From Kineococcus gynurae (GTDB lineage Bacteria > Actinomycetota > Actinomycetes > Actinomycetales > Kineococcaceae): a DNA stretch of 64,000 nucleotides. A program made the position numbers and the translations under genes. The stretch lies in the NCBI RefSeq assembly GCF_050871315.1, contig NZ_JBJLRE010000016.1. One strand, given 5' to 3'. Of this stretch, positions 7,949 through 16,838 are shown piece by piece (positions within the stretch are counted from its first letter, which is position 1; each line of letters starts with the position of its first letter). Below the pieces are notes generated by a model, which made no database searches, was not told the origin of the DNA, and saw nothing but the letters and a program-made list of their open reading frames with translations.

Positions 7949-8935
7949 GTGCGCGCCGTCCTCGTCGAAGCCCCCGGTGACCCCGGGTCGCTGCTGGTCC
8001 GCGACGTGCCGGACCCCGTCCCCGCCGCCGGCGAGGTGCTCGTGGACGTGGTCGCGGCGGGGGTGAACCGGGCCGACGTCATGCAGCGGCAGGGCCACTA
8101 CCCGCCCCCGCCGGGCGCCTCGGAGGTCCTCGGGCTGGAGGTGTCCGGCCGCGTCGCCGCCGTGGGCGACGGGGTCGAGGACTGGCCGGTCGGGACCGAG
8201 GTCTGCGCGCTGCTGGCGGGGGGCGGGTACGCCGAGCGCGTGGCCGTCCCGGTCGGGCAGGTGCTGCCCGTGCCCGCCGGGGTCGGGCTGGTCGAGGCGG
8301 CCGCCCTGCCCGAGGTCACCTGCACGGTGTGGAGCAACGTGTTCCTGGGCGCGGGGCTGCGTCCCGGCGACCTCCTGCTCGTCCACGGGGGCGGCAGCGG
8401 CATCGGGACCATGGCGATCCAGCTGGCCACCGCGATCGGCGCCCGGGTCGCGGTGACCGCGGGCAGCGCCGGGAAGTTGCAGCGGTGCGCCGAGTTCGGC
8501 GCCGAGATCCTCGTGAACTACCGCGAGCAGGATTTCGTCGCCGAGATCGCCGCCGCCACCGACGGGCGGGGGGCCGACGTGGTGCTCGACGTCGTCGGGG
8601 CGAAGTACCTGTCCCGCAACGTGGAGGTGCTCGCCCGGCACGGTCGTCTCGTCGTCGTGGGCCTGCAGGGGGGCGCCCGGGCCGAGCTCGACCTGGCGGC
8701 GCTGCTGGCGAAGTGCGCCTCCGTCACCGCCACGGCCCTGCGGTCGCGACCCGCGGCGGAGAAGGCGGAGATCGTCGACAGCGTGCGCGACCACGTCTGG
8801 CCCCTGGTGGCCGACGGCGCCGTGCGTCCGGTCGTGGACCGCACCTTCGGACTGGAGGAGGTCGCCGAGGCCCACCGGCTGCTGGAGGAGTCCGGGCACG
8901 TCGGCAAGATCCTGCTCACCACGGGTGCCGCGTGA
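7949..8935 (+). CDS. NAD(P)H:quinone oxidoreductase, zinc-independent MDR family
   Basis: A 328-residue medium-chain reductase of the quinone oxidoreductase (QOR) / PIG3 group. The N-terminal GroES-like part contains GVNRADVMQRQGHYPPPPG, typical of NADPH:quinone reductases. The Rossmann part carries the motif VHGGGSGIGTMAIQLA, and it ends HVGKILLT as relatives do. Catalytic zinc cysteines are absent, consistent with quinone rather than alcohol substrates. GTG 7949 starts 10 nt after the MobA-like stop and fits a leaderless -10. The following GH15 gene begins 10 nt past its stop. Confidence 0.88.
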   Translation: MRAVLVEAPGDPGSLLVRDVPDPVPAAGEVLVDVVAAGVNRADVMQRQGHYPPPPGASEVLGLEVSGRVAAVGDGVEDWPVGTEVCALLAGGGYAERVAVPVGQVLPVPAGVGLVEAAALPEVTCTVWSNVFLGAGLRPGDLLLVHGGGSGIGTMAIQLATAIGARVAVTAGSAGKLQRCAEFGAEILVNYREQDFVAEIAAATDGRGADVVLDVVGAKYLSRNVEVLARHGRLVVVGLQGGARAELDLAALLAKCASVTATALRSRPAAEKAEIVDSVRDHVWPLVADGAVRPVVDRTFGLEEVAEAHRLLEESGHVGKILLTTGAA

Positions 8936-8945
8936 GCGGCGCCAC

Positions 8946-10718
8946 GTGAGTTCCGCGCGACTCGCGGCACCCCCCGCGCTGGGCCGCGAGTTCCCCCCGC
9001 ACGTCCTGCGCGACTACGCCCTCATCGCCGACGGTGCCCGGGGCGGCCTGGTGGGGCCGCGCGGGGACATCGTCTGGATGTGCGCGCCGCACTGGCACGA
9101 CGACGCGATCTTCTCCTCGCTGCTCGGGGGACGCGGGGTCTTCGCCGTCACCCCGACCCACCCCTTCGTCTGGGGCGGGCACTACGAGGACGGCACCCTG
9201 ATCTTCCGGCACCGGTGGGTGAGCCGCGGGGACGGCACGATGACCTGCCGCGACGCGCTCGGCATGCCCAGCCGACCGGACAAGGCCGTGGTGCTGCGGC
9301 AGGTGCACGCCGAGGCCGGGGACGCCCAGGTCGAGGTCGTCCTCGACCTCCGCTCCGGGTTCGGGGCCCGGTCGTTGCGCGAGCTGCACCGCGACGACGA
9401 CGGGGTCTTCACCGCCCGCACGGGAGATCTCCGGGTCCGGTTGACGGGTCTGCCGCAGGCCCGGGTCGACGACGACGGCGTCCTGCGCGCCGAGCTGCGC
9501 GTGCCGGCCGGTCAGCGGCACGACCTCGTGCTGGAGGTCGGGACCGGGCACTTCGACGAACGCGTCGACCCCGCCCACTCCTGGACGGCCACGGAGCACA
9601 CCTGGCGCTCCGCGGTCCCGGAGGTCGAGAACTCCGTCGCCCCCGCGGAGGCCCGGCACTCCTACGCGGTGATCCGGGGACTCACGTCCGACGACGGTGG
9701 CATGGTCGCCGCGGCCACGATGTCGCTGCCCGAGCACGCCAGCAAGGGCCGCAGCTACGACTACCGCTACGCCTGGATCCGGGACCAGTGCTACGCCGGG
9801 TTGGCGATGGCCCAGTGCGGCGGCCCCTACCCGCTGTTCGACTCCCTCGTCCGGTTCGTCACCGGCCGGGTGCTCGAGGACGGGCGGGACCTCGTGCCCG
9901 CCTACACCGTCCTCGGCGCCCCCGTCCCCGAGGAACGCTCGGTCGGGCTGCCCGGGTATCCGGGCGGGTGGGACATCGCGGGCAACCACGTGCGCAAGCA
10001 GTTCCAGCTCGACGCGTTCGGCGAGGTGCTGCAACTGCTCGCCACCGCCGAGGCCTTCGACCGGCTCGACGCCGACGGGTGGCGGGCGGTGGAACTCGCC
10101 GTGGCGACGATCGCGGAGCGGTGGGACGAACCCGAGGCCGGGATCTGGGAGATCCAGGACGACTGGTGGGCCCATTCCCGGTTGGAGTGCGTGGCGGGGC
10201 TGCGCAGCATCGCCTCGGTCGCCAACCCCGCCGACGCCGCCCGGGCCGCGACCCTGGCCGACAAGATCCTCGCGGCGACGGCCGAACGCTGCCTGCACCC
10301 GACCGAGGGGCGGTGGCAACGCAGTCCCTCCGAACCGGGGGTCGACGCCGCGCTGCTGCGGCCCTCGCTGCACGGCGGGATCCCGGTCGACGACCCGCGG
10401 CAGCGCGCCACGCTGCGGGCGGTGCAACGCGACCTGGTCCAGGACCACCACGTCTACCGCTACTCCCCCGACTCGATGCCGTTGGGCAGCACCGAGGGTG
10501 CGTTCCTGCTCTGCGGGTTCATCCTCGCCGAGAACCTGCACGCCGTCGGCGACGAGGTCGAGGCGTTCCGGGTGTTCGAGCGCAACCGGGCCGCCTGCGG
10601 TCCCGCCGCCCTGCTGAGCGAGGAGTGGGACGTCGGGCAGCGGCAGCTGCGCGGGAACCTGCCGCAGGCGTTCGTCCACGCGGGGCTCATCTCGAGCTCG
10701 GTGCGGCTCGCCGGCTGA
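8946..10718 (+). CDS. glycoside hydrolase family 15 protein (glucoamylase/trehalase type)
   Basis: A cytoplasmic protein of about 590 residues with no signal peptide. The N-terminal beta-sandwich (RDYALIADGARGGLVGPRGDIVWMC) and the alpha/alpha-barrel (YDYRYAWIRDQCYAGLAMAQCGG) match the actinobacterial GH15 family, which includes trehalases and glucoamylase-like enzymes. LSEEWD near the C-terminus is the usual site of one catalytic Glu. It probably hydrolyses trehalose or an alpha-glucan to glucose; the sequence alone does not settle which. The start is uncertain: GTG 8946 is chosen because the upstream in-frame start overlaps the previous gene and adds non-conserved residues. Confidence 0.85.
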   Translation: MSSARLAAPPALGREFPPHVLRDYALIADGARGGLVGPRGDIVWMCAPHWHDDAIFSSLLGGRGVFAVTPTHPFVWGGHYEDGTLIFRHRWVSRGDGTMTCRDALGMPSRPDKAVVLRQVHAEAGDAQVEVVLDLRSGFGARSLRELHRDDDGVFTARTGDLRVRLTGLPQARVDDDGVLRAELRVPAGQRHDLVLEVGTGHFDERVDPAHSWTATEHTWRSAVPEVENSVAPAEARHSYAVIRGLTSDDGGMVAAATMSLPEHASKGRSYDYRYAWIRDQCYAGLAMAQCGGPYPLFDSLVRFVTGRVLEDGRDLVPAYTVLGAPVPEERSVGLPGYPGGWDIAGNHVRKQFQLDAFGEVLQLLATAEAFDRLDADGWRAVELAVATIAERWDEPEAGIWEIQDDWWAHSRLECVAGLRSIASVANPADAARAATLADKILAATAERCLHPTEGRWQRSPSEPGVDAALLRPSLHGGIPVDDPRQRATLRAVQRDLVQDHHVYRYSPDSMPLGSTEGAFLLCGFILAENLHAVGDEVEAFRVFERNRAACGPAALLSEEWDVGQRQLRGNLPQAFVHAGLISSSVRLAG

Positions 10719-10755
10719 CCGTGCGTCTGCCGGGGCCCTCGGCGGTCCCTGTCGT

Positions 10756-10773
10756 GGGTAGACAGGTCTACCC
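10756..10773. promoter_or_regulatory. TetR-type operator palindrome
   Basis: gggtagac-ag-gtctaccc is a perfect 8-bp inverted repeat with a 2-bp spacer, 21 nt before the TetR start. Position and symmetry suit a TetR dimer repressing its own operon and the downstream exporter. Confidence 0.7.
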
Positions 10774-10794
10774 ATTTTGCTGGAAGATGCCTGC

Positions 10795-11385
10795 GTGCCG
10801 GAAGCCACGACCCCCGCCCGACGACGACCCGCCCGGGAGCGGCTGCTGGCCGCCGCCGCCCGGCGGTTCTACGCCGACGGCATCGCGGCCACCGGGATCG
10901 ACACGGTCACCGCCGAGGCCGGGGTCGCGAAGATGAGCCTCTACAACAACTTCGCCTCCAAGGCCGACCTCGTGCAGGCCTACCTGGAGGCCCGCCACCA
11001 GGAGTGGCTCGACCTTCACGCGGCCCGGGTCGCGGTCGCGACCTCCCCCCAGGAGCGGGTGCTGGCGGTCTTCGACGCCTACCTGGACCACGCCGAGAGC
11101 GCCTACGAGCACGGGTTCCGCGGCTGCGGTCTGCTGAACGCCGCCGCCGAGCTCCCCGTGGGGGACCCGGGACGCTCGACCGCGCACCGGCACAAGCAGG
11201 AGGTGCTGGGTCTCGTGCGCACCCACCTCGGCGAGCTGACCTCTGCCCGGCACGCGAACGACCTGGCCGATCACTTGTTCTTCCTGCTGGAGGGGTCCAT
11301 GGCGCGCGCGGGACTGGAGGGCGACCCGGCCCCGATCGTGCGGGCCCGGACACTCGCGGGAACGCTCCTGGCGACCGTGCCGTGA
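10795..11385 (+). CDS. TetR/AcrR family regulator
   Basis: A 196-residue TetR protein. The N-terminal helix-turn-helix reads RLLAAAARRFYADGIAATGIDTVTAEAGVAKMSLYNNFASK, with the LYNNF recognition helix. The C-terminal ligand domain contains RGCGLLNAAAELP, seen in regulators of drug or metabolite exporters. GTG 10795 is chosen as the start; a TTG six codons earlier is possible. The gene overlaps the exporter gene by GTGA and sits just behind a perfect palindrome, so it very likely represses itself and the exporter. The ligand is unknown. Confidence 0.85.
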   Translation: MPEATTPARRRPARERLLAAAARRFYADGIAATGIDTVTAEAGVAKMSLYNNFASKADLVQAYLEARHQEWLDLHAARVAVATSPQERVLAVFDAYLDHAESAYEHGFRGCGLLNAAAELPVGDPGRSTAHRHKQEVLGLVRTHLGELTSARHANDLADHLFFLLEGSMARAGLEGDPAPIVRARTLAGTLLATVP

Positions 11386-12398
11386 TCCCGGTCCTGCTCG
11401 CCTCCCTGCTCTGGGGGACCACCGGGACCGCCGCCACCCTGCTGCCGTCCAACGTCACCCCGCTCGCCGTGGGCGCCGCCACGATGGCCCTCGGCGGGAT
11501 CGTCCTCGCCCTCAGCGCGCCCCGCCGGGTCGCCGTGGTTCTGCGCGGTGGACGCGGGACCTGGCGAGAACTGGTTCCGGGTGCGGTGCTCGTGGGCGTC
11601 TACCCCCTCGCCTTCTACTCGTCCATGAGCCTGGCCGGGGTGGCCATCGGCAACGTGGTCTCGCTCGGGACCGCCCCGGTCTTCGCCGTCGTCCTGGAAC
11701 TCCTCCGGGAAACTCCGTCCCGCCGCCGTCCGCCGTCGGCCCGATGGATGCGGGCCGCCGGGGCCTCGGTCGCCGGGGTCGCGATCCTCGCCCTGTTCGG
11801 CCACGGTCCCGCACCCGGCGGTCCCGGCACCGAACCCCCGAACGTCCCGCTCGGGATCGCCTGCGGCGCGGTGGCCGGCCTGGCTTACGCCGGGTACACC
11901 GGAACCGCGGGCCGGCTCCTGGCCGACGGGTTCCCGTCGCGCGGTGCGGTCGGCGCGCAGTTCGGCCTGGGCGCACTCCTGCTGTGGCCGGTACTGATCC
12001 TGACCGGCGGCCCGTTGCTCGGCGACGCACCCGCCGCGGGGTCCGCCTCGGAACTCGCGCTGGCCCTCGGGAACCCCGCTCCGTGGCAGGTCGTCACCTA
12101 CCTCGCCCTCGGTCCGATGGTCATCGCGTACCTGTTGTTCGGCCACGGGTTGCGCTCGGTGACGAGTTCGCAGGCGACCACGCTCACCCTCGTCGAACCT
12201 TTCGCGGCAACCCTGCTGGCGGTCCTCGTCCTCGGTGAACGGCTGACGGCGACGGGCTGGCTGGGCCTGGGAATGGTGCTGTGCGGGGTGATCGCCGTGG
12301 CGCGGCAGAGCTCCCGTCCGGACCGGGCCGGAACCGCCCGGGAGGGTGTCGTGCTGACTCGGCGGACCGCGGGTGCGCCTGCGTCCGTCGACCGCTGA
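11382..12398 (+). CDS. EamA/DMT family transporter
   Basis: A 338-residue membrane protein with about ten hydrophobic segments in two EamA repeats. The first repeat opens at the very N-terminus (LLASLLWGTTGTAATLL), and the second ends LAVLVLGERLTATGWLGLGMVLCGVIAVA, the usual closing signature. Members export amino acids or small metabolites. GTG 11382 overlaps the TetR stop by four bases, so the pair is one translational unit, which supports efflux under TetR control. The last 30 residues are polar and cytoplasmic. Confidence 0.88.
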   Translation: MIPVLLASLLWGTTGTAATLLPSNVTPLAVGAATMALGGIVLALSAPRRVAVVLRGGRGTWRELVPGAVLVGVYPLAFYSSMSLAGVAIGNVVSLGTAPVFAVVLELLRETPSRRRPPSARWMRAAGASVAGVAILALFGHGPAPGGPGTEPPNVPLGIACGAVAGLAYAGYTGTAGRLLADGFPSRGAVGAQFGLGALLLWPVLILTGGPLLGDAPAAGSASELALALGNPAPWQVVTYLALGPMVIAYLLFGHGLRSVTSSQATTLTLVEPFAATLLAVLVLGERLTATGWLGLGMVLCGVIAVARQSSRPDRAGTAREGVVLTRRTAGAPASVDR

Positions 12399-12434
12399 CA
12401 CACTGTGCGGCAACGTTTTCAGCTCGTTTTTCTC

Positions 12435-12463
12435 TTGATCAACGGGTGGTGTTCGAGTAGAAT
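12435..12463 (+). promoter_or_regulatory. near-consensus promoter of the DUF222/HNH gene
   Basis: TTGATC (12435-12440) and TAGAAT (12458-12463) are separated by exactly 17 bp, and the -10 lies 6 nt before ATG 12470. This is the clearest housekeeping promoter in the window and implies a leaderless mRNA. Confidence 0.7.
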
Positions 12464-12469
12464 TCGGAC

Positions 12470-13903
12470 ATGCTCACGGAGGTTGCCGAACCGGTCGCGT
12501 CGGCGCCGCGTGACGCTCTCACCGAGCTGCTGCAGGCTTCCGAACGGCTCCGCTCCACCGGTCACGCGATGGCGATCGACGCCGTGATCGCCCTGCTCGA
12601 CTGGGTCCGCCGCGAGCACCCCGACGTGGTCCGCGCCCGCGACCTCGGCTGCACCCGCGACGGGGAGGAACTCACCCCCGAACTGCTCGACCACCTCATC
12701 GCCGAGGTGGCCGCGATGATCCTGGCCGAGGCGCGGCACCTGTCCCACCTGCAAGCCGTCAGTCAGGTCGGGGATGCCCTCGACGCCGTGGCCGACCCGG
12801 TGCTGCACGACGCGTACCGGGCGGGGGCCATCACCGCCACCCATCGCGCAGTGATCCGCCGCGCCCACGACCGCCTCGCCGCCCGCGAAGCCACCCTCGT
12901 CCCCATCGAGCGTTCGGAGGGTGTTCGGGTGGGCGCGTTCGGGGAACCCGTTCTCGACGTTGACACACTCGCTGCCGCCCGGGCGGAGTTGACCGCCTCG
13001 GCGCTGGCCCACATCGCCACTGCTCATCCCACCCCGCAGCAGTTGGCCCGGCACTGCACGAAAGTCATCCGCCGACTCACCCCCGACTACGTTCCGGTCG
13101 CAGTCCGGGTCGCGGACGCGAACCGTCACGTCTCGGTCGACCTCTGCGACACCGGTGAGGATTCCGGTCTCTCCGCGCACCTCACCGCCCTGATCGGCAA
13201 GGACGTCGCGCTGCGCTTCGACCGGTGGTTGACCGCCGCCGCCGACGCGGCCGCCGACTACGCCACGGCCACCGGCACCCGTGACCACCGGACGCATCAG
13301 CAGCGCCGGGCCGACGTGTTCACCGACGTCCTCACCACCGCGATGCGCGACGGCGTCCCGGCCCTGTCGGACCCCACCGAGCTCGCGGAGGCGGGAGAGG
13401 GGAACCCGGTGAAGCACGTCCGCGCCCACCGCCCCGCCTCCTCCACCACCGACCACGTCACCATCGCCGCCCGCACGCTGCTGGGTCTGGACGACCATCC
13501 CGGTGAGGTCGCCGGCATCGGCCCGGTCCCCGCCGCCCTCGCCCGCGCGTTGGCCGCCGACGGCGACTGGCGGAGGATCCTCACCGACCCGGTGTCGGGC
13601 GAGGTTCTGGACGTGTCTCCGCGGGTCTACCGCCCCGGCGCCGCATTACGACGTTTCGTGCAGACGAGAGACCGCACCTGCACAACCCCGGGCTGTCTCG
13701 TCCCGGCGATTGACTGCGACCTCGACCACCGGGTCCCGTTCGAAGAGGGCGGGCGGACGGTCCGGTCGAACCTGCACGCTTCCTGCCGACGGCATCACCG
13801 GCAGAAGACGCTGTACCTGTTCGAGCACCGCGCCGCCCACCGCCGTCGTCGCGCGGCGGTAGCCGGTGGCGGGTGGGGCGGTGACGCCACTCCCCCGTTC
13901 TGA
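12470..13903 (+). CDS. DUF222 domain protein with C-terminal HNH endonuclease motif
   Basis: A 477-residue protein of the DUF222/13E12-repeat family, common and multi-copy in actinobacteria. The N-terminal DUF222 region holds LSHLQAVSQVGDALDAVADPVLHDAY and the typical AGAITATHRAVIRRA. The C-terminal HNH motif is RDRTCTTPGC, then DCDLDHRVPFEEGG, then NLHASCRRHHRQK, with metal-binding His and Cys residues present. The endonuclease motif appears intact. The biological role is unknown; the family spreads as dispersed repeats. It has its own strong promoter and no partner in an operon. Confidence 0.88.
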   Translation: MLTEVAEPVASAPRDALTELLQASERLRSTGHAMAIDAVIALLDWVRREHPDVVRARDLGCTRDGEELTPELLDHLIAEVAAMILAEARHLSHLQAVSQVGDALDAVADPVLHDAYRAGAITATHRAVIRRAHDRLAAREATLVPIERSEGVRVGAFGEPVLDVDTLAAARAELTASALAHIATAHPTPQQLARHCTKVIRRLTPDYVPVAVRVADANRHVSVDLCDTGEDSGLSAHLTALIGKDVALRFDRWLTAAADAAADYATATGTRDHRTHQQRRADVFTDVLTTAMRDGVPALSDPTELAEAGEGNPVKHVRAHRPASSTTDHVTIAARTLLGLDDHPGEVAGIGPVPAALARALAADGDWRRILTDPVSGEVLDVSPRVYRPGAALRRFVQTRDRTCTTPGCLVPAIDCDLDHRVPFEEGGRTVRSNLHASCRRHHRQKTLYLFEHRAAHRRRRAAVAGGGWGGDATPPF

Positions 13904-13909
13904 GCCCGT

Positions 13910-13936
13910 GCAACCTCCACGACCGGCTGTGGCGTA
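13910..13936 (+). promoter_or_regulatory. possible ECF-type autoregulated promoter
   Basis: gcaacc (13910-13915) and cgta (13933-13936) are spaced 17 bp apart in the short gap before the ECF sigma gene. This resembles the AAC/CGT pattern of ECF promoters. The match is short and could be chance. Confidence 0.25.
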
Positions 13937-13962
13937 CATGGTGGTGACGGAGGGGGTGGCGG

Positions 13963-14490
13963 GTGCGCGACAGGGACGAGGCGGCATTCGACGCCTTCGC
14001 GGTCTCGGCCATGCCCCGGTTGCGGCGGCTGGCGTACGCCTGGTGCCACGACTGGCACCACAGTGACGACGTCGTCCAGGACACGATGGAACGGGTGTAC
14101 GCCGCCTGGCCGCGCGTCCGGCGGGGTGGGGAGGAGTTCGCGTACGCCCGCACCACCCTGGTGCGCCGCCTGATCACGGAGAATCGACGCGCCTGGCGGC
14201 GCCGCGAGTCGCTCTCCTTGGACGAGAACCTCGCCGGCGGCACTCGGGTCGTCGCCCCGGAACAACTGGCTGATCTCGTGGACCGCCTGGACGCGCTGGA
14301 ACTCCTTCGGCACCTGCCCGTCCGGCAGCGGGCCGTCGCCGTCCTGCGCTTCCTGGAAGACCTCCCGATCAGTGAGGTCGCCGATCTGCTGCAGTGCAGC
14401 GAGGGGACCATCAAGAGCCAGGCCCACCACGCCCGCCGCTTCCTGACCCAACGCCTCGCCGACCCGCATTCCCCTGACGGAGTCCGCTGA
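13963..14490 (+). CDS. SigE-family ECF RNA polymerase sigma factor
   Basis: A 175-residue ECF sigma factor. Region 2 includes FDAFAVSAMPRLRRLAYAWCHDWHHSDDVVQDTMERVYAAW. Region 4 includes LPVRQRAVAVLRFLEDLPISEVADLLQCSEGTIKSQAHHARR, which is close to the SigE-family consensus. GTG 13963 follows a GGAGGGGG ribosome site. Its stop overlaps the ATG of the next gene (TGATG), so the downstream membrane protein is the likely regulator or partner. The inducing signal is unknown. Confidence 0.9.
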   Translation: MRDRDEAAFDAFAVSAMPRLRRLAYAWCHDWHHSDDVVQDTMERVYAAWPRVRRGGEEFAYARTTLVRRLITENRRAWRRRESLSLDENLAGGTRVVAPEQLADLVDRLDALELLRHLPVRQRAVAVLRFLEDLPISEVADLLQCSEGTIKSQAHHARRFLTQRLADPHSPDGVR

Positions 14491-15452
14491 TGACCTTTCC
14501 GACCGATCGAGACGAGCACGACCTCGTGACCCGGCTCCGCACCGCGCTGGACCAGCGTCCGGCCCCGGCCCCCACCTGGGACCTTCCCGCACTGAAACGA
14601 CGGGGCCACCGCCGCCGGACCCGGACCCGGCTCGTGGTCGGAGCCACCGCCCTGGCGGTTCTCGCCGCCGCCGGTGTGGCCACGGACACCGTGCACGACC
14701 GGACCCGGGCGGACCGGACCACCGTCGCCGCGGAGGGGAGCGACCCCGTCCAGGTCGTCCGCGACTACCTGGACGCTCGACGGGCCGGTGACGACGCCCG
14801 GGCCTACGCCACCTACTGGGTGCCCGGGGCCGAGGTGGCGGGGGAACCGCTCCACGTCGACCGGGTCGACATCGGTTCACCACGCTTCGGGTCCGCCGAC
14901 CCCGAGGCCAGGGTAGCGGCCGGCGGATGGGGGCAACTGGTCTCCGTGCCGGTGACCTTCCGATGGGACCACGGCGGGCAGCTCGTCGTCGGCAAGTACG
15001 AAGCCCCCCTGGACATCACCCTGGTCCGGAACTCCGACCACGCCCCCTGGCGGATCGTCGCCTCGTTCGAGTCCTCGCCGGAACCGGTCTCCGCACCTCC
15101 CGGCGGGGTCATCACCGTCACCGGGGATCCGGGCACGATGCGGGAGCTCCCGGCGCGACTGGGGATCGTGGGGCGGGACGATGACTGCCTCGTCATGGAC
15201 GAAGCGCTGCTCGTCTGGCCGGCGGAGACGACCTGGGATCCCGTCGCGGAACAGATCGTGCTCCCCGACGGGCATCGTGGGGGCGTGGGTGACGGTGTCG
15301 AGACCTGGGGATCGCCGTTGGACGACCTCACCGCCTACCTCGGCGCGTCCGGGGCGGCCGCCGCCGCGGCCTGCGGCGGAGTGGGTGTCCCCGCGGGTGG
15401 CAGCACATCAGGAGGTCGCCCGGTGCTCGAGGTCGGCGCCTTCCGGGACTGA
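14490..15452 (+). CDS. membrane-anchored partner of the ECF sigma factor (putative anti-sigma)
   Basis: A 320-residue protein with a short cytoplasmic N-terminus (about residues 1-52, Arg-rich), one membrane helix (LVVGATALAVLAAAGVATDTV) and an extracytoplasmic C-terminal domain beginning DPVQVVRDYLDARRAGDDARAYATYW, which looks like an NTF2-type fold. The Leu/Arg-rich N-terminus followed by one helix is the layout of membrane anti-sigma factors, and the one-base overlap with the sigma gene fits. No zinc HxxxCxxC motif is present, so it is not a classical ZAS protein. The anti-sigma role is inferred from context. Confidence 0.65.
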   Translation: MTFPTDRDEHDLVTRLRTALDQRPAPAPTWDLPALKRRGHRRRTRTRLVVGATALAVLAAAGVATDTVHDRTRADRTTVAAEGSDPVQVVRDYLDARRAGDDARAYATYWVPGAEVAGEPLHVDRVDIGSPRFGSADPEARVAAGGWGQLVSVPVTFRWDHGGQLVVGKYEAPLDITLVRNSDHAPWRIVASFESSPEPVSAPPGGVITVTGDPGTMRELPARLGIVGRDDDCLVMDEALLVWPAETTWDPVAEQIVLPDGHRGGVGDGVETWGSPLDDLTAYLGASGAAAAAACGGVGVPAGGSTSGGRPVLEVGAFRD

Positions 15453-15490
15453 ACCGGACGACGGATCGGCGGGTCCGCGTCATGGCCGGG

Positions 15491-15649
15491 TCAGTTGCCG
15501 AAGCGGTAGTCCTCCCGCCGGCTGAGCAGTCGGCCCAGCGCGGAGTCGCACACCCGGGAGACCCAGCGGTCGAGGGCGTCGGCGTCGAACCCCGGGAACA
15601 GGAACTGCTCGACCCCGCTGAGCGACCGCGGTGCGTCGGCCGGACTCAT
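15491..15649 (-). CDS. 52-residue protein translationally coupled to MFS transporter
   Basis: A small frame with ATG at 15649 overlaps the MFS stop as ATGA and ends at TGA 15491. The product begins MSPADAPRSLSGVEQFLFPG and ends SRREDYRFGN; it is soluble, mixed charge and has no transmembrane helix. The four-base overlap and G/C third positions argue that it is a real gene. I know no family for it. It may modulate the transporter, but that is only context. It converges on the anti-sigma-like gene with a 38-bp gap. Confidence 0.55.
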   Translation of the reverse strand: MSPADAPRSLSGVEQFLFPGFDADALDRWVSRVCDSALGRLLSRREDYRFGN

Positions 15650-16836
15650 GCCGTCACCGGCGTCCGCTCACGGGGGCGCGCCGCGCCGGTCAGCAGGCTG
15701 ACGGCGGCGACGACGACGAGCACGACCACCATCGCGGTACGCAGTCCCCAGTACTCCCCGAGGAAACCCAGCAGCGGCGGACCGACGAGGAAGGCGAGGT
15801 ACCCGGCGACCGCGACGGCGGCCACGGAGGAGGTCGGGTCGTCGCTGTCGGCGGCGGCCGAGAGGGTGACCGGGAACCCCAGCGCCGCCCCCAGTCCCCA
15901 CAGCGCGACGGCGCAGCCGGCCAGGACCGCGTTGTCGGAGAACACGACCACGGCGATGCCGGCGGCGGAGACCAGGGCGCTGGCCCGCAGGACCGCGGCG
16001 TTGCCGAACCGCTGCAGGAGCGGTTCGCCGACGAAACGCCCGACGGTCATGGCCGCGGCGAAACCGGTGAACACCAACGACCCCAGGGTGGCCGACATGC
16101 CGTGCCCGTCGACCATCAGCAGCGGAAGCCAGTCGTTGGCCGATCCCTCGGCCAGCGCGAGCGCGAGCACGACGGCACCGAGCAGGACGATCCTCCGTTG
16201 ACGCCACTGCCCCAGCTGGGCCCGCCATCCGGCGCCGGCGCCGACGGCGGCACCCGGAGCCACGCGGCCGGTATCGGCATGGATCACGGGGACGGCCCAG
16301 ACGACCGCGACGGTCCCCGCCACGGCCACGAACCCGAGGTGCCCGACGACCGGGGCGTCGAGCGCGTTCAGCCCGACCCCGGCCAGCGCCCCGACCACGG
16401 TGCCCAGGCTGAAGCAGCCGTGCAGCATCGGCAGGATCGAACGCCCCGACTCCCCCTCCAGCACCGCACCCTCGATGTTGATGGCGATCTCGCACAGGCC
16501 GATGCCGAGGCCGACCAGGGCCAGCCCGGCGAAGCACCCGGCCTGGGTGCCGAACTGCGCCCCCACCCCGATCGTCGCGATCCCCGCGAGGAACGAGGCG
16601 CCGCCGACCCCGATCGTGGCCCGGGCCCCGTACCGGCGCACGACGGACGCGGACGACAGCACCCCGGTCATCGAACCCACCGACAACCCGAAGAGGACCA
16701 GGCCCATCTGACCCGTGCTGGCGTCGACCAGGTCCCGCACGGCGGGGGTGCGCACCACCCAGGACGCGGTGCCGATGCCGACGACCAGCATCACGGTGAA
16801 GATCGCCGCCCGACGGCGGGCGAGGTCAGGGGTCAT
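15646..16836 (-). CDS. MFS transporter (YbjJ-like sugar/drug permease)
   Basis: A 396-residue permease with twelve hydrophobic segments. The first helix is FTVMLVVGIGTASWVVRTPAVRDL, and GMSATLGSLVFTGFAAAMTVGRFVGEPLLQRFG is the mid-protein motif A-like loop. The closest resemblance is to the YbjJ/fucose-permease-like group in which substrates are mostly undetermined. ATG 16836 has TACGAT 7 nt upstream, and a 12-bp palindrome covers that -10. The divergent acetyltransferase and TetR genes probably form one regulon with it. A small coupled gene follows. Confidence 0.85.
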   Translation of the reverse strand: MTPDLARRRAAIFTVMLVVGIGTASWVVRTPAVRDLVDASTGQMGLVLFGLSVGSMTGVLSSASVVRRYGARATIGVGGASFLAGIATIGVGAQFGTQAGCFAGLALVGLGIGLCEIAINIEGAVLEGESGRSILPMLHGCFSLGTVVGALAGVGLNALDAPVVGHLGFVAVAGTVAVVWAVPVIHADTGRVAPGAAVGAGAGWRAQLGQWRQRRIVLLGAVVLALALAEGSANDWLPLLMVDGHGMSATLGSLVFTGFAAAMTVGRFVGEPLLQRFGNAAVLRASALVSAAGIAVVVFSDNAVLAGCAVALWGLGAALGFPVTLSAAADSDDPTSSVAAVAVAGYLAFLVGPPLLGFLGEYWGLRTAMVVVLVVVAAVSLLTGAARPRERTPVTA

Positions 16837-16838
16837 GT

